Below, piece after piece: positions 1 to 11,587 of a stretch of 64,000 nt of DNA. Each line of letters opens with the position of its first letter. The stretch's first letter is position 1. Below the pieces are notes generated by a model. That model saw only the letters and a list, made by a program, of their open reading frames with translations, was not told where the DNA came from and made no database searches. Source of the stretch: Siphonodentalium dalli (lineage: Eukaryota > Mollusca > Scaphopoda > Gadilida > Siphonodentaliidae); NCBI GenBank assembly GCA_032622095.1, contig CP136066.1, forward strand, positions 175,767,164 to 175,831,163, in the 5' to 3' direction. The position numbers and the translations under genes are program-made.

Positions 1-134
1 TCCAAAATACTCATGTTTCAATTATGAAATGCACGTACACTTTATGGTTCTTCAAAAGCTCCCGTCATATTAACCACATAATGTTCTGCCATGATAATTT
101 TATTGACACATAATGAGCTATATAGTTATAACAC

Positions 135-629
135 ATGAAGACCACGGTATTACGTGATATGTTACATAAGTCACGTGCTGACAGTCGCGTGGGCAGCAAT
201 CAATGCGAGGGAAAAATCGACAGAATGTGCAATAAAATTACAAAAGAGTTGCTAACGTTTGCAGTCGGGCACATCGAAAAGTTCAGTTATCCTCTATATA
301 ATGACACCTATTCAATGCGACCGGAGCCAGTCGGTGACTTTATGACAAACATTACCGCATTGGATATTATTATCGAGAGAATGTTCCTTAACATCGAGTA
401 CGCTCTCCTTGTGCGCGCTCGGATCAAGGTGTCTCGTGGATCAAATGGTTTGATAGGAATGTTAATGCAAACGACAAATCCGGAAAGTATAGAATATCAG
501 AGTTTCATGGCGTTATATGCAGTCAGTGATGTGCTAACTGATTTTAGCAATTTGTGCATGGCGTCAGAAAAGCATCAAGGTTGGATGGAATTCATGGCCG
601 ATACATTCCGCCGAGATCAATGTTCCTAA
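135..629 (+). pseudogene. C-terminal fragment of a cGAS-like receptor (Mab-21/cGLR) gene
   Basis: A 164-residue open frame matches only the last ~165 residues of the two intact cGLR proteins at 12,740 and 43,256. Shared blocks include KITKELLTFA, FSYPL, NDTYS, RPxPVGDF, ERMFLN and GWMEF near the end. The N-terminal nucleotidyltransferase core is absent. Positions 1-134 hold in-frame stops and no recognisable coding sequence or convincing splice acceptor, so this is either a truncated 3' copy or a last exon whose remainder lies upstream of the window. The frame has stayed open, so loss was recent or the piece is still used. It is closer to the 43,256 gene than to the 12,740 gene (ERMF, SRGS, TFRR near the C-terminus, and the 3' flank). 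The true start is unknown, because the ATG at 135 lies at the junction with unrelated sequence. Confidence 0.7.
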
Positions 630-1180
630 ACTGTACGTCATTGAAGCTGAATGCGTAACATCAATATAATATATATAGCATATTCCACCGTTGTTAGTTC
701 CCTGTAACCTCCGGCACAACAATTACCATGCATACACACTGTATCGATGTGAACAACCATGTCCATCAACAGGCATCAAAGATGGATGAAACTCATGTTT
801 CACATGTCATGGCCCGATACCATAAACACCGTTCGTAAATGTTACATCTTAGAAGATAGATAAGATACATGATCACAAACGAAGCAAGTAAACATACACT
901 CTATTCAACAAGGTGGATAACACAATTCAGTAATAACAACGATGGGCGGAACTGAATGCAAGGCAACGTGACCATAAACACCATTCGTAAACTGTTCGTC
1001 AATACGGGGGGGGGGGTGTAAAAATAGCAGGAAGGTATGCGTTTTTTTTGCATCTGGCATTTTCGGGAACCAATCACCTCCAAACCTGCAAATTTCACTA
1101 ATGTTGGTCCGAAACCGCATAAAACACTACTTATTTTGCTCATACAACTGGGAACTTTAGTCCAAATGACAGTTTATCCA
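630..1180 (+). other. 3' flank of the cGLR fragment, no gene
   Basis: The first ~35 bases (ACGTCATTGAAGCTGAATGC) are shared with the 3' flank of the 43,256 gene. Around 825-850 the stretch CATAAACACCGTTCGTAAA is repeated near-exactly in the 3' flanks of all three cGLR copies (about 14,795 and 45,812), so this is probably common 3' UTR. An 11-G run lies at 1,006-1,016. Two short minus-strand frames here lack any family resemblance. Confidence 0.5.
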
Positions 1181-1230
1181 ATATTAACAGCTGTGTTTTG
1201 ATAAAAACTTAACCAGTTATGACGATATAT

Positions 1231-1336
1231 CAACAAATGTGCCAGTGTGTGCACGCAGCCTTAGGAGCCTCTGTTCATCGGAGTCGAGATCTCTAGACAA
1301 ACTTAGAACTCGCGTGTATTCAGCGTAACTATTATT
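1231..1336. repeat. ~105-bp direct repeat, copy 1
   Basis: Shares the stretch from CAAATGTGCCAGT to GTGTATTCAGCGTAACT with 2,004-2,110, with scattered substitutions. The pair brackets about 0.7 kb of unrelated sequence. Confidence 0.7.
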
Positions 1337-1359
1337 ATATTATTACATTCACATTCAAT

Positions 1360-1500
1360 AACGAATACTACACATATTAGTTGCAATGTTCTGTTGAATA
1401 ATAAATACCTTTCGCACAATGAACACGTACCGATAACGATTACAAATGGCTAATAATAGTCGTAAGTGTGTTGGACGGTCAAAACATAATTCTCAGAATA
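1360..1500. repeat. Dispersed repeat, copy 1 (partner at 4,895-5,050)
   Basis: CATTCAATAACGAA through TAATAGTCGTAA and TTGGACGGTCAAAA recurs at 4,895-5,050 with about one difference per ten bases. No coding capacity. Class unknown. Confidence 0.7.
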
Positions 1501-1572
1501 AACTCAAAAATGCTTTTAAAATGCATCTGTACATCAGCTAACTATGTGAGCAGTAAAAACTTTGTGAAAGAA

Positions 1573-1679
1573 GTTGATATTATTTAGACAAAATCACACG
1601 ACGGCGTTCAAATAACAATGATTGTTATTTGTGTGTTTATCCGAATGCCATCATGTGATTCTGTCTGAATAATGTCAAC
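1573..1679. repeat. Imperfect inverted repeat with a perfect inner palindrome
   Basis: The arms at 1,573-1,605 and 1,647-1,679 are inverted copies of each other with several mismatches. Inside, 1,609-1,631 is an 11+1+11 palindrome around CAATGATTG. Just downstream (1,680-1,705) is GAAGAAGGCCTAAGGCCGAA, a short stem-loop of the kind often seen at ends of invertebrate retroelements. It may be a decayed element end. Confidence 0.5.
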
Positions 1680-2003
1680 CGAAGAAGGCCTAAGGCCGAA
1701 AGCTTTTAAAGAGCGACTTATTTAATTTGTCAGCCTACATGGTCCCTCATCTCGTGGACCATTTTTACACTTCTAAAAACTTCGTAGTTCCACCCGTAAC
1801 GGTGTGACCGAAATTTGCCTATACATAGCATTACATTATCTCACAAGAATACACCATAAAGTTAGTTGCACCATTACATGGGGAAGTACAGGAATTTTAC
1901 TTATCTTTGTGGTAGCTTTGATACAGATGCATTTTATGCGCAATATTGTCCTTTATATTCTGACACCAGGTAGTTATCTATGACGATTTGCCTTTAAAAA
2001 TAT

Positions 2004-2110
2004 ACCAAACAAATGTGCCAGTTTGTGCACCAGCCTTATGAGCCTCTGTTCATCGTAGTCGTGATCTCTAGACGAACTTAAGTCTTATGACGTGTATTCA
2101 GCGTAACTGT
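2004..2110. repeat. ~105-bp direct repeat, copy 2
   Basis: Partner of 1,231-1,336 in the same orientation. Confidence 0.7.
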
Positions 2111-3100
2111 TAATTTGATCACACGCAAGCGTAATAAATGAACCAGAGCTAAAACAATAACATAGGGGTGTCTACATGTAGCGTTTAAAACAATTATTGT
2201 TAAAATCACTTTATAGATGGGGTTATTATCAATAGTTATATATGTTGTCGAGAGTGTATGGAACTGAAACTAATCAGTATACTATTTGGCGTACTGGGGA
2301 AGCTCTCCGCTTCAGATACGCAGGATGTTCATTTCACTCATAACATGCATCATGTCGATTTCAACGATAGTCGACAAACAACGTCATCGTGTAACTTTCA
2401 CCATTGAACGAATTCGCGTGGAACTGAATGTATCTTCTGCTTTGTTCATAAGTATGTGTTTTCATTCTATATGGATTATCAGATGCATATAAGTATGCAG
2501 ACTTATGATAACAATCAAATCCATATTAAATATTATCTTATTTCCTTTCGCACGGTATATTCTCTACAGAACCATGCAGTATTGATCAACTGCTGTGAAT
2601 CAGTTGGAAAATAAAGCTTTGAGATACACGTAGATCGTGTTGAGTTGTGGTGATTTTAGCTTATTTAAAAATATATTAAAACTTCTTTGGGTCCAATGAT
2701 TTGATCCAGTAGAGTGTCGGAGTAGACCCGTTAGAAATTCAGTATGAACCTACTTTGCCTTATAAATAAAAACAAATAAATGATTGTATGACGTTTATAT
2801 AAATAGGAGAATGTTGCACGTCGACTGATTTTGATTGGCCTCTTGGCAGCCGATTACGACATTAATGCTTTATGCCCACCGATCTACTGTGCGACATTCG
2901 TGCTCCCCAAATTCAAAACAACAGCGTCGTATTAGATAACAAGAATATATTTCTCCATTCGACCATGAGTCTATACAGATCTGAACACCAAAAATGTTGT
3001 CAGTTTTGTATTGTCTGCAGCGAACTCGACGCGTTGAAGCAAAAGTTACAAAAGATAAAATGTGTATGTGACGAGACTATAATACAAATGAAAATATAAA
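2111..3100. other. AT-rich intergenic DNA with one shared 50-bp block
   Basis: No gene recognised. The short open frames here (2,286-2,492 and 2,872-3,099) have no domain resemblance. A 50-bp block at 2,941-2,990 recurs without a visible mismatch at 4,753-4,802. Confidence 0.5.
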
Positions 3101-3830
3101 TTGAGGGAGGGGTGGGCGATACAGGGAACTAAGGGTTGAACCGATATAAATTTGTAGAGCGATAACGACCATTGTTGACATATTATGCATATCAACTCTA
3201 CTGTTGCAACAAGGCTATAAAATAGGGGGTGTCAGAATCTTAGTCATCTCTATATAGTGCCAGAATAGTCATTTATGGAGTTCTATAAGATGTTGGGTTG
3301 GTTATATGGACTCGGAGAAAAGGGGTTTGTACCGATGAACTGACATAAATTAGTGGATCAATGTTGCCATGTAATGCATCGCGACTGTACTAAATCAGCA
3401 ATGATATAAAATTGAGGGGGGGGTGTCTGAAATTATCTCTATAGATGGCACCAGGATTATATAGAAAGGAAAAGCAATTGATATACGTATACAGTATACT
3501 ATAGTAATACCATAGACATATAAGTACAAGTATCACGAAATAAAATATTACGTAACATGACTATATACATGTACCGATGAAAGAAATAAATAAATTGGAC
3601 CGGGATTAGAGGTTGGGTTGGTTATATGTGGATAATTGGATATGGAATTCATACCGATGAAACGATACAAACTAGTGGAGCGATAAAGACCAATGTTGAC
3701 ACTTAGTCAGGCTACGCGGGGGAAATAGGGCTTGATACGATAGACCGAAATAAATTTGTCGAGTGATAATGACCAATGTTGACGTATAAAGTAACGCGAC
3801 TGTACTGTCACACAATTATCAGGGTGAACC
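3100..3830. repeat. Degenerate tandem repeat, ~100-230-bp spacing
   Basis: A motif of the form ACCGATRNANNGATANAAA, followed by GAGCGATAA and CAATGTTGAC, appears around 3,135, 3,330, 3,650 and 3,740 with variable spacers containing G-runs (AGGGGGGG). This looks like a strongly decayed tandem array. Confidence 0.5.
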
Positions 3831-3924
3831 GGTCAAATATGGACTCTAGTGCCCAATATCGAACAGCTCAGAAAACATTTGCAGGGCCATAAAATTTATT
3901 TAACATGGCATCTGCCATATACAA

Positions 3925-4272
3925 ATCCATTTATGTCGATAAATCTCTTATTTTTCAAAAATTTAAGCTCAGACTCGGTGTCTGTGTTTGGGATACTTAA
4001 ATATTCCTAAAATGACAGGGTACAGCACGTAATTATTTTTTAGATCGAAGAAATGATTTTTTTTTCGATGATAAAATTTAACACACTGTTAGTGTTACAC
4101 AGGATTTCCCATTACAATCGATTTATGTCTATAAAACTGTCATTTTTCAAACATTTTGAGCTGAAACTTGGTGTATATGTGTGTAATACTACTATATTCT
4201 TAAAATGACAGAGTTCAGCGCGTAATTATGTTTTAGATGGAAGAAATTGAATTTGTTTTCGATATTAAATTT
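3925..4272. repeat. Two-copy direct repeat, ~150-bp unit
   Basis: 3,932-4,080 and 4,122-4,272 share TTTATGTC, TTTTTCAAA, GAGCTNANACTNGGTGT, AAAATGACAG and GTAATTATNTTTTAGAT in the same order. No coding content. Confidence 0.65.
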
Positions 4273-4752
4273 GCAGCGTGGACGGGTCATCGAGTGCGCT
4301 CAATTTGTAAACAAAGTTTTGTCAATAGTCGTTTTGGTCAAACTATCCATTTTTAGACCGGGACAGCAGATCCGAATAGTAGCTAAGATGTATTTAGATA
4401 GAATTATCAAAAGAATTTGACCGATCAGGGTAGATTTTAAGAGAATCAAGTGGAGAAATCTTGGTGATAATTCCAGAAAATAAAAATGGAGGAGAAACAC
4501 AATTAAACTACCACAATGCACTTCACTAAACTAGGGGTTCCCAATGGGTTACACATTATTTTCAGTCTATCAGATTATTTATATTTTCAACAACAAGTGA
4601 CTTTAAGTTTACAATTTCAGCCTGTCCTGACCCTATGGATACGATTTATCATATTTTCAAAAACGTATTATACACCAGTGCCGTTAACTTTACAATTTCA
4701 GCATATACGTGATTCTATTGGTACGATTGAGTAAGGTACAAAAAAAATTTCC

Positions 4753-5512
4753 AAGAATATATTTCTCCATTCGACCATGAGTCTATACAGATCTGAACAC
4801 CAGTGTACACCCACTTCGTGGCGGTAATAATTGGTGACGTCATAAAATCAGATATAGTCTATATACGACCCAAAGCGTCCGGCTTTGGTTCGTTATTATA
4901 TTTACATTCAATAACGAACTCTACACTTCTTAGTTTCAATGTGCTGTTCAATAATAGACACCTTTCGCACAATGAACACGTGACTGATAACGATTACAAA
5001 TGGCTAATAATAGTCGTAAATTTGTTGGACGGTCAAAATATTTTCGCAGAATTGACTATATACTAGTCCATATGTGTCAACTTTGTGAGAAAATCGTTTC
5101 GTTCAAATTTCTTGCCACTCACCGTAAGTTGATATGATTTTGTTTGCCGTGATTATTTTGTACTTAATTATGTTGTTATCGGGTCATAGTCAGTGGTAAG
5201 ATCGATGTGCTATTAAAGTCACATGACGATTTGGTTTCCAAAATACACATGATATTAGTAGCTTTTGATTGTTCCCAGTATGGAAATAGGTCGATACATA
5301 CCTGAACTACTTTTCTTCTAGAATTCTATAACCCCCAAAAAACACGAATAGTAGTTATGAAAAATACAACTATGATCATGGTGTTTGGGTCCCAAACAAA
5401 AACAGCCATTTTCACGACATAGAACAAAAAAGAGCGTTCTATGTCTATTCCTGATATTGTAGTAATAAAGAGCGTTCTGTGTCTATTCCTGATATGGTAG
5501 TAATAAAGAGCG
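4753..5512. repeat. Mosaic of dispersed repeats
   Basis: Contains the second 50-bp block (4,753-4,802), the second copy of the 1,360-1,500 repeat (4,895-5,050), and a 38-bp tandem repeat at 5,431-5,512 carrying the motif AATAAAGAGCGTT. That motif is also internal to the TTAA-flanked MITE family at 48,147. No gene. Confidence 0.6.
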
Positions 5513-6700
5513 TTTGTCTGACTTCTGGCGAAAATTTGAAAACAGCATTGAAAATGGTATGTGAGCATATGAAGCCGGTATATCAATATTTGGTGCATTT
5601 ATCTACTTCTGGTAACCACCCCTTCGAATTACGTAGACACAATTTGGCTGTTCCAATGAGCCATGTCCGTTTAATTAATAACATAAACATAAATAAACAT
5701 ACAACCGATTAACATATTCTACTGATAATACATGCAGGTGCCAGGGGGATTTTCCGGGCACGTATGGCGAGGTGGGTGGGCGGTCGATAGGACCAACACA
5801 CAATTATTTCCGCAACTCAAACTTTTCATTCCTGCAAGTTTGTTGACTGTTTTTGCAATGAGTTTGGTTTAAAACACCTTAGGATAAGAGAAATAATGCA
5901 ATTATAACTGCTAAACTGACTACAGGCAGTTATCGTGCTGTATTTTGTTGCAAATTTTGAAATTCAAGATGGCCGCTGGCAGCCATGTTTTTTGGCCTAA
6001 TGACCCCAAAACGACTGTTTACATGTCAATGTATACCATCCATGACAAAAAGTATGCACATAAAATTCATATACAGCTGTTTACAGTGAATTACCCCGCA
6101 AATATCTGTGTTAGTGTTAACAGGGGGTGGGTGTCCAAAAATGGTCGGAAAAAATCAGCCGAAAACGGAAAAAAATTGAACGCGGGGGTGGGTGGGTCCC
6201 AATAAGGGTCGAAAGGGAAAAAAAATCATCATACGTGCCTGAAAATTTATTCCGGGACTCACACCCCTCAACTTTGGTTAACATTTTCAACAGTTGGAAA
6301 TTTTATACCTGACAAAACATTATAGCTGGAACATTCACACCAGCAATACATTGAAATTGTTCTCGTAGTTTGATTTTCAGGCAGTTAATTAGAGGGGATT
6401 GTGTTGTTTTTTGACTAAAATTTGCACATTTTCCTACTTTTGGTCAAATATTGAAAGGGAAATGGCCATCAGTTGGAAATTGTCCAAGCTTAGGGATGCA
6501 GGGTGTCAGGTTGGAAATTTTCAACAATTTGACAGCTTGAGGCCTGTCTAGATGCTAATCATTGGCAATTTTCATGTTCATATTTCAAAAAGATGAAGTA
6601 TAGCGTGTGTTTTTCGTGCCTGTGTATCAGATACTAACACATTATATATTTCTGGATGAAATTATATTCTGGAGAATATTATATGGATGAACATGGCACA

Positions 6701-6772
<72 letters not shown>

Positions 6773-7870
6773 ACACACGCTCTCTTCTGGTTAACACCAA
6801 CAATAATAACAAACGCTATATCTATGGAACTCGTTTAAAAGAAGGTTTGCATGAGTATTCTTAGGAGAACCACCTAATTCGTTATTTAAATGATTGGTCT
6901 TTAAAGAAATTCTTTTTATTATTAATTTATGATTATCTCCGTTATATTTAGTAAATATAATCATTCCAAAAGGAAGTTTATTTAGTATTGGCTTGTTGGC
7001 TCCGGTTATTCCCCTTCCGAATAAATAAGGATAAACATTTTAACCACGTGTTATTCAGATTGAATACTAATCGCTATCTGATCGTGAATCCCTATTAGAT
7101 ATTGTTTTAAATACTGACTTCAGTATGGCATGTTTCGTGATTCACTTACGAGATCGCTGCCCCATATTGCATGGACTTCGTTTGGAAATAGAACATAGCT
7201 ATCTGACCATGCACATGGTGTACTGGATAATATATTCCAGCCTCGGAGCTTGTCATGTGACGTTAGAAGTTGTTCGATCTTAACTTCCTTATATTAATCC
7301 ATGAAATCGGACCAGGATGTAACACATTTATAGTGATTTCCTCAGATACTCAACGTTGTATCCACATTCTTGATCTTTCTGTGTGGAACCAGGACTGGGG
7401 GTCCTATATATTATCGTGTCTAGCATCAACGCACCCGTGCTCAACCGTGGTGATAATGGCCGTTTGACATCCTCTGCCGAGCTGTTTAGAAGTGACAACT
7501 TTTACTTCTTCGACATAGGAAACGGGTAAGCCCGTTATGATATAAATTAAAAGATATGTCACAAAAATAAGAAAATACATAAAAAATCAGCGCTAGGTTC
7601 TTGTTACGATCCGTGGATTATGGATACAAGACTGTCTGACACTTTATGTTAAACGGGACACACAAGTTACTGAACACCTTGTATAGTGTAGAATCTTGGA
7701 TCCATCTTTGCTTGCACATATCATAAACCCTCGATTTGGCTTTATATATTGATAGCAGAATGGTTTGTAATTGATTTTTATCTAGACTATTATTTTGGAA
7801 AAATTCACCGTGTTTTACTTAATCGGTAAAATGTGCCGTCACTATACGGATGCACTATCCGACATTTGGC
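5513..7870. other. Intergenic DNA with a TC microsatellite
   Basis: A nearly pure (TC)n tract lies at 6,703-6,770. A G-rich, A-rich stretch at 6,115-6,235 resembles similar stretches near 47,700 and 50,200. The open frames crossing it are low-complexity or short. I see no gene. Confidence 0.6.
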
Positions 7871-7879
7871 TAACTGCAT

Positions 7880-9018
7880 ACATATAATATGCTATGGTTT
7901 ATAGAAAATTACATACGAAGCAATGACTTATGAAGAAGATAAAAAAGAATTTGATAATTGTTCACAAATTTGCTCTTTATTCACATGGAGTACATTCAAT
8001 TTATCTTTCTTTTCGTATTTCAGAAGATGCGACCGATCTGTAATATATGATTGTATTCTCTGGTCAGGCAAAACTGATCCTTGTTATTTTTCACAATTAT
8101 TGGCATTTGGATGATTGTTCACAACTACATTGTTCACGAAGTAACATAAATCTGAATTACTAATTTTATGAGTTGAGAGAAAATATAAATTAGTGGGGAT
8201 AATTCCATACATTACAGTCAATGGAGCGATAAGCTTTCGGACCGAGGAAAGGTACGGTTCAAGTATAATACCAGAGGTAAACCCGAAGAGCCATATGGAG
8301 TCTGGGATTAATCAGATTAAAAATAATAATGTTGACTGCATAGAGCATGTCGGAGTATTTAGTAATGCAAAGAGTTAAATTCAAGATAGCTGCCAACAGC
8401 CATGTTATTTTTATCAAACCCATTTATAGGTGATCATAAACATGCCTGTAAATTTTCTAAATAGTTTCCGATAAATGCGGGCTGCGGAGTGTGTACATGG
8501 ATTCGAATTTCAAATCAAATGATGGCCGTTTTTTAACGAATTTCGGAAAAATCGATGTCTCCCATCTAGTTGTCACCCAATGATACATATGGAGTTTAGT
8601 GACGATGAGTTCAGGGTGTAACCTGCTTGGTGTGCTGAAGGTTTTAGTCATGCAAGGAATAAAATCCATGATGGCCGGGGTGGCGGCCATATCTAAAGAA
8701 AAATTCGTAAACAATGTAAAACTCCCATCTGGTGGTCACCCGGATACGGGAAGTGGTCTGTATGGTGTGCTAAAGCATTTAGTCGTGCACATTATAAAAG
8801 CTAAGATGGCTGCCGGCGGCCATGCATTTCGTCGAAAATCCTTCAATGCTCCCATCTTGTGGTAATCCTAAACTTGTCTGCTCAAATTTCAAAACATTTC
8901 TCCAATAAATGCGGGGTACACTGTGTGAGCATTGATTAAAATTTGAAATCCAAGATGGGTGGTTGTGGCTATATGTTTTTAAACAGAATTTCGGAAAAAA
9001 TCGACTGCTCCCATTTAG
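7880..9018. repeat. Dispersed repeat block, copy 1 (partner 16,495-18,060)
   Basis: The block is shared in order with 16,495-18,060, from AAGAAATAATGACTTATGAAG-type sequence through repeated CAAGATGGCNGCC boxes. Internally it is a decayed tandem repeat of about 150 bp. Each unit has CTCCCATCT, GGTNGTCACCC, a GTGCTGAAG or GTGCTAAAG motif, TTTAGTCNTGCA and AAGATGGCTGCCGGCGGCCA. It is cut at 9,018 by the left edge of segment A. The open frames inside (8,599-8,865 and minus-strand 8,779-9,189) follow repeat units and are not credible genes. Confidence 0.65.
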
Positions 9019-9190
9019 ACACGCTCCTCCAAGTCCTTTACATATTATCTGAGATCCTTGTTCACGAGAGACTCCGGGGTATATAGCCAGATATTCAAAC
9101 ATTTCCTGACCGCCATGCAAACTTGACTTCGTCACGTTGAGCCTTAAAATAATGTATAGGGACGAGAGGAGATAAGAGGGTCGGATCACA
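9019..9190 (+). pseudogene. Decayed LINE reverse-transcriptase fragment
   Basis: On the plus strand a broken frame gives a leucine-rich STLLQVLYILSE-like segment followed by a HERL-like motif. This resembles the early RT region of LINEs (R-x-ITLLP-V-x-x-LxE). Copies recur at 30,385-30,600 and 59,530-59,760. Short, frameshifted and non-functional. Confidence 0.45.
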
Positions 9191-9767
9191 CGTTATACCA
9201 CATACAGTACTGTAGCTCTATAATTAATATAACTAATTGATATAACTAGAAACAAGAGCCATTTCTCTGTTAAGATAATTGGAATAGGGACGATTTTCTT
9301 TGTGGAGCTGTCGCGCATGTTATACAATCACATAGCAAACAGTTATCAAAAGCCACCAATACACCGCTATGTTGCGAACGATTAAGGCCGGACACCGGAT
9401 GAAATATATACGAAGAGCGACAAATATGACCGAACTAATCAGCTGAACTGATAATGATAATAAATGTCCACATGTAAGTGTATACGCGAATGCTTGGTTT
9501 TCGTTCGATCAACGAGCATACATTGTCACGTGATTATGTTTTCAGATGTTGCTGGAATGAATCATTCATCAACTTGCATCGCTGCTTTTAAATCATCAAT
9601 TGGATTTCCCATTTGATTGAATAAAAGTTTGAGTATACATATATATCGCCATGCATGTTCCATAAAATATTTCAGCTACTTTACAAGTGTTTAAAAATAC
9701 TAAATCGTGGATATAATTGAGACTATACTATTCTTCTTTCTCTCTAAAATCTAGTGGCAACGCAATT

Positions 9768-10792
9768 AGTATAAACATATTTTTATTTTCAAATCAAACA
9801 TAGTATAATATACAGATGATACAAATATGCAAAATACAAGAGATAATGTACGGAAATGAGGATCAGACTGATGATGATTCAGACAACAAGCCCGAGGGCT
9901 TATATGAAGTCTTCGCCTCTTTGGTGACGTGCCCCATCCACAATACGTGAGGGAGGGGTATCGATCAGACGGTAACGGATTGTAATAATGTTATTAGGAG
10001 AAATGGAGATATATATCTAAGTTTGAGTTAGGGATGGAAACAGGGAGAAGATAGTGTTAGGGATAGCAAGAGGCAGTGGGAGGGAGGGAGTTAGAGAGAG
10101 AGGGCGGGGAGAGGTGTGAGAAAGTAGAAGACAGGAGATGAATCGTGAAATGATGACAATGGTGGGGAGTTTTCAATAATTGAGTGTTGCGTGATAAAAA
10201 TGATGCTCATCTATAGTAATATGCATGCGTCAGGCTCCATTGGAGGGGTCAAACGTAATGGCCAATTCCTATTTCAATGGTGTTCACTGTGAATATCGCA
10301 GCATCCTTTATATGGAATCATTTCACGTATATACAGAATAGTTACAAGTAAGTAACATACAAAGTAATCGTTACCGGAAGACATTTAGTAGTACATATAT
10401 AATGGGGAATATCGAGCTGCAGCATAACGCGGCCGGAATCCAAAGCAATTTGTTACCCGTGCCAATCATGGAAATCTTTTTGTTCTCATAATTTATGTCT
10501 GTACTGCACTAAATATGTTTTTGTTTTCGCGCTGGCTAAGCTCCCTTGATTCCCGCATTATATTCTCAGATATGGCTACATTGGGTAGGGGGTCATATAG
10601 TTCTCTTCTGAAGTTCTGGGCTCTTGATAAACTGTTAATTCAAAGAGATCGTGGTAAGTTTTCTCAAGTTCCCCACATAAACAGAAAGGGAACATTTTTA
10701 CATGATTATATGTCAGGTCATAACAGGTGGCTGCATTTCAATCTTAACCGGGTATGAATGATACGGCATTTACTATGATAAAAAAATCGGCA
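9768..10792. mobile_element. 1-kb insertion flanked by a 12-bp duplication
   Basis: GGCAACGCAATT occurs at both edges (9,756-9,767 and 10,793-10,804). Segment C has a single GGCAAATTGAG at the equivalent place (about 60,328), so C looks like the empty site. Segment B carries the same insertion (31,061-32,080). The variable-length duplication, and an A-rich end if read on the minus strand, suggest a retroposon. A deletion in C between short repeats is the alternative. The class is not recognised. Confidence 0.5.
10515..10757 (+). CDS. Small ORF of unknown function inside the 1-kb insertion
   Basis: An 80-aa frame whose last 61 residues (from MATLGRGSYSS to the stop) are also open in segment B at 31,853-32,038. 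It is preceded by a TTCTCAG-like acceptor and ends at CGG|GTATGA, which could be a splice donor. The differences between copies are mostly amino-acid changing (G/C, KL/NM, V/D, M/L), arguing against purifying selection. No domain recognised. It may be a decayed exon or a chance frame. Confidence 0.2.
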   Translation: MFLFSRWLSSLDSRIIFSDMATLGRGSYSSLLKFWALDKLLIQRDRGKFSQVPHINRKGTFLHDYMSGHNRWLHFNLNRV

Positions 10793-11421
10793 GGCAACGC
10801 AATTGAGTTCATCCAGCATTATAATATGTAGTTGTTTGAGTTTCATTTGTCTCATTCCGCCCACATGTAGTAGGTTGACTTGCTAAGATTTCAATTTAAT
10901 TAATCTAGAAGTGAGAGTATTACATTTTTCCACAATCAACTTCTACCAAACTATTTGGTTAAAAAAATAGATGAACAATATAATTTACATAAGCGCCAAA
11001 CATAGGACATAATTATGTGTGTATTTTATTGAAGAGTGAAAGACTTGGGTCAGAATTTGTTCTTGATTTCCATGCATCCGCGTGTGATGTTTCCATCCCT
11101 ATATGTTAAAAAATGGTTTCCATGAGTTTTTGTCTGGAAAACAAGACGCTGTGGCAAAATGGTAAAAGTAATTCAATAAGTCATATTGATCAAGTATTTG
11201 CATAATGTCACAGAAGTATTTTTTTGAACAAGATAAACGGGATTCAGTGGTAGAAAAAAAGCGTATATTCATACAATCTGTGAAGTAAAACTTGTTTAAC
11301 AATTTTGTTATTTTTGCATTCAACATTACACAAGGATGATAATAATGACACTTTTTTTTTATTTATGCAGAATTCTATTGAATGAATACCATGTAAGCCC
11401 AGAGAGATATCGGCCCGGATC

Positions 11422-11451
11422 CTGGGTTCGAATCCCAGTATCTTTTTTTTT
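11422..11451 (+). other. tRNA T-arm-like B-box with T-run
   Basis: CTGGGTTCGAATCCCAG (11,422-11,438) is a perfect T-stem/loop and contains a pol III B-box. It is followed by a T-run at 11,443-11,451. There is no matching acceptor stem or A-box about 70 bases upstream, so this is not a complete tRNA gene. A tRNA-derived SINE remnant is plausible. The same sequence is at 32,711-32,727 in segment B. Confidence 0.35.
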
Positions 11452-11583
11452 GTAAAATCTATGAGTCCTTTCTAATTTAAGAATTTCATTTTGGTTTGTA
11501 TTCCATAATAGCGAGTTTGCGATTTCGAATCGTTACGTATACGGGTACGTCTACGGATAGCTACCCGTACCGGTACAAGTTTT

Positions 11584-11587
11584 TTAA
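11584..11587. other. Empty TTAA target site of the MITE present in copy B
   Basis: The uninterrupted sequence TTTTTTAATCGCAAACTG here corresponds to the point where copy B contains the MITE plus palindrome (32,874-42,098). It shows that the MITE inserted at TTAA. Confidence 0.8.

Noticed and set aside
1670-1705. Hammerhead ribozyme suggested by GAAGAAGGCCTAAGGCCGAA
   Set aside because: The conserved CTGATGA core is not present (CCGAAGA instead) and the flanking stems do not fit.
6656-6838. 60-codon frame with Leu-Ser repeats
   Set aside because: Translation of the TC microsatellite.
8779-9189. 136-codon minus-strand frame
   Set aside because: Spans the junction of a dispersed repeat and segment A, and is not conserved in the other segment copies.
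11422-11451. tRNA gene
   Set aside because: Only the T-arm is present. No acceptor stem pairing, D-arm or A-box at the right distance.
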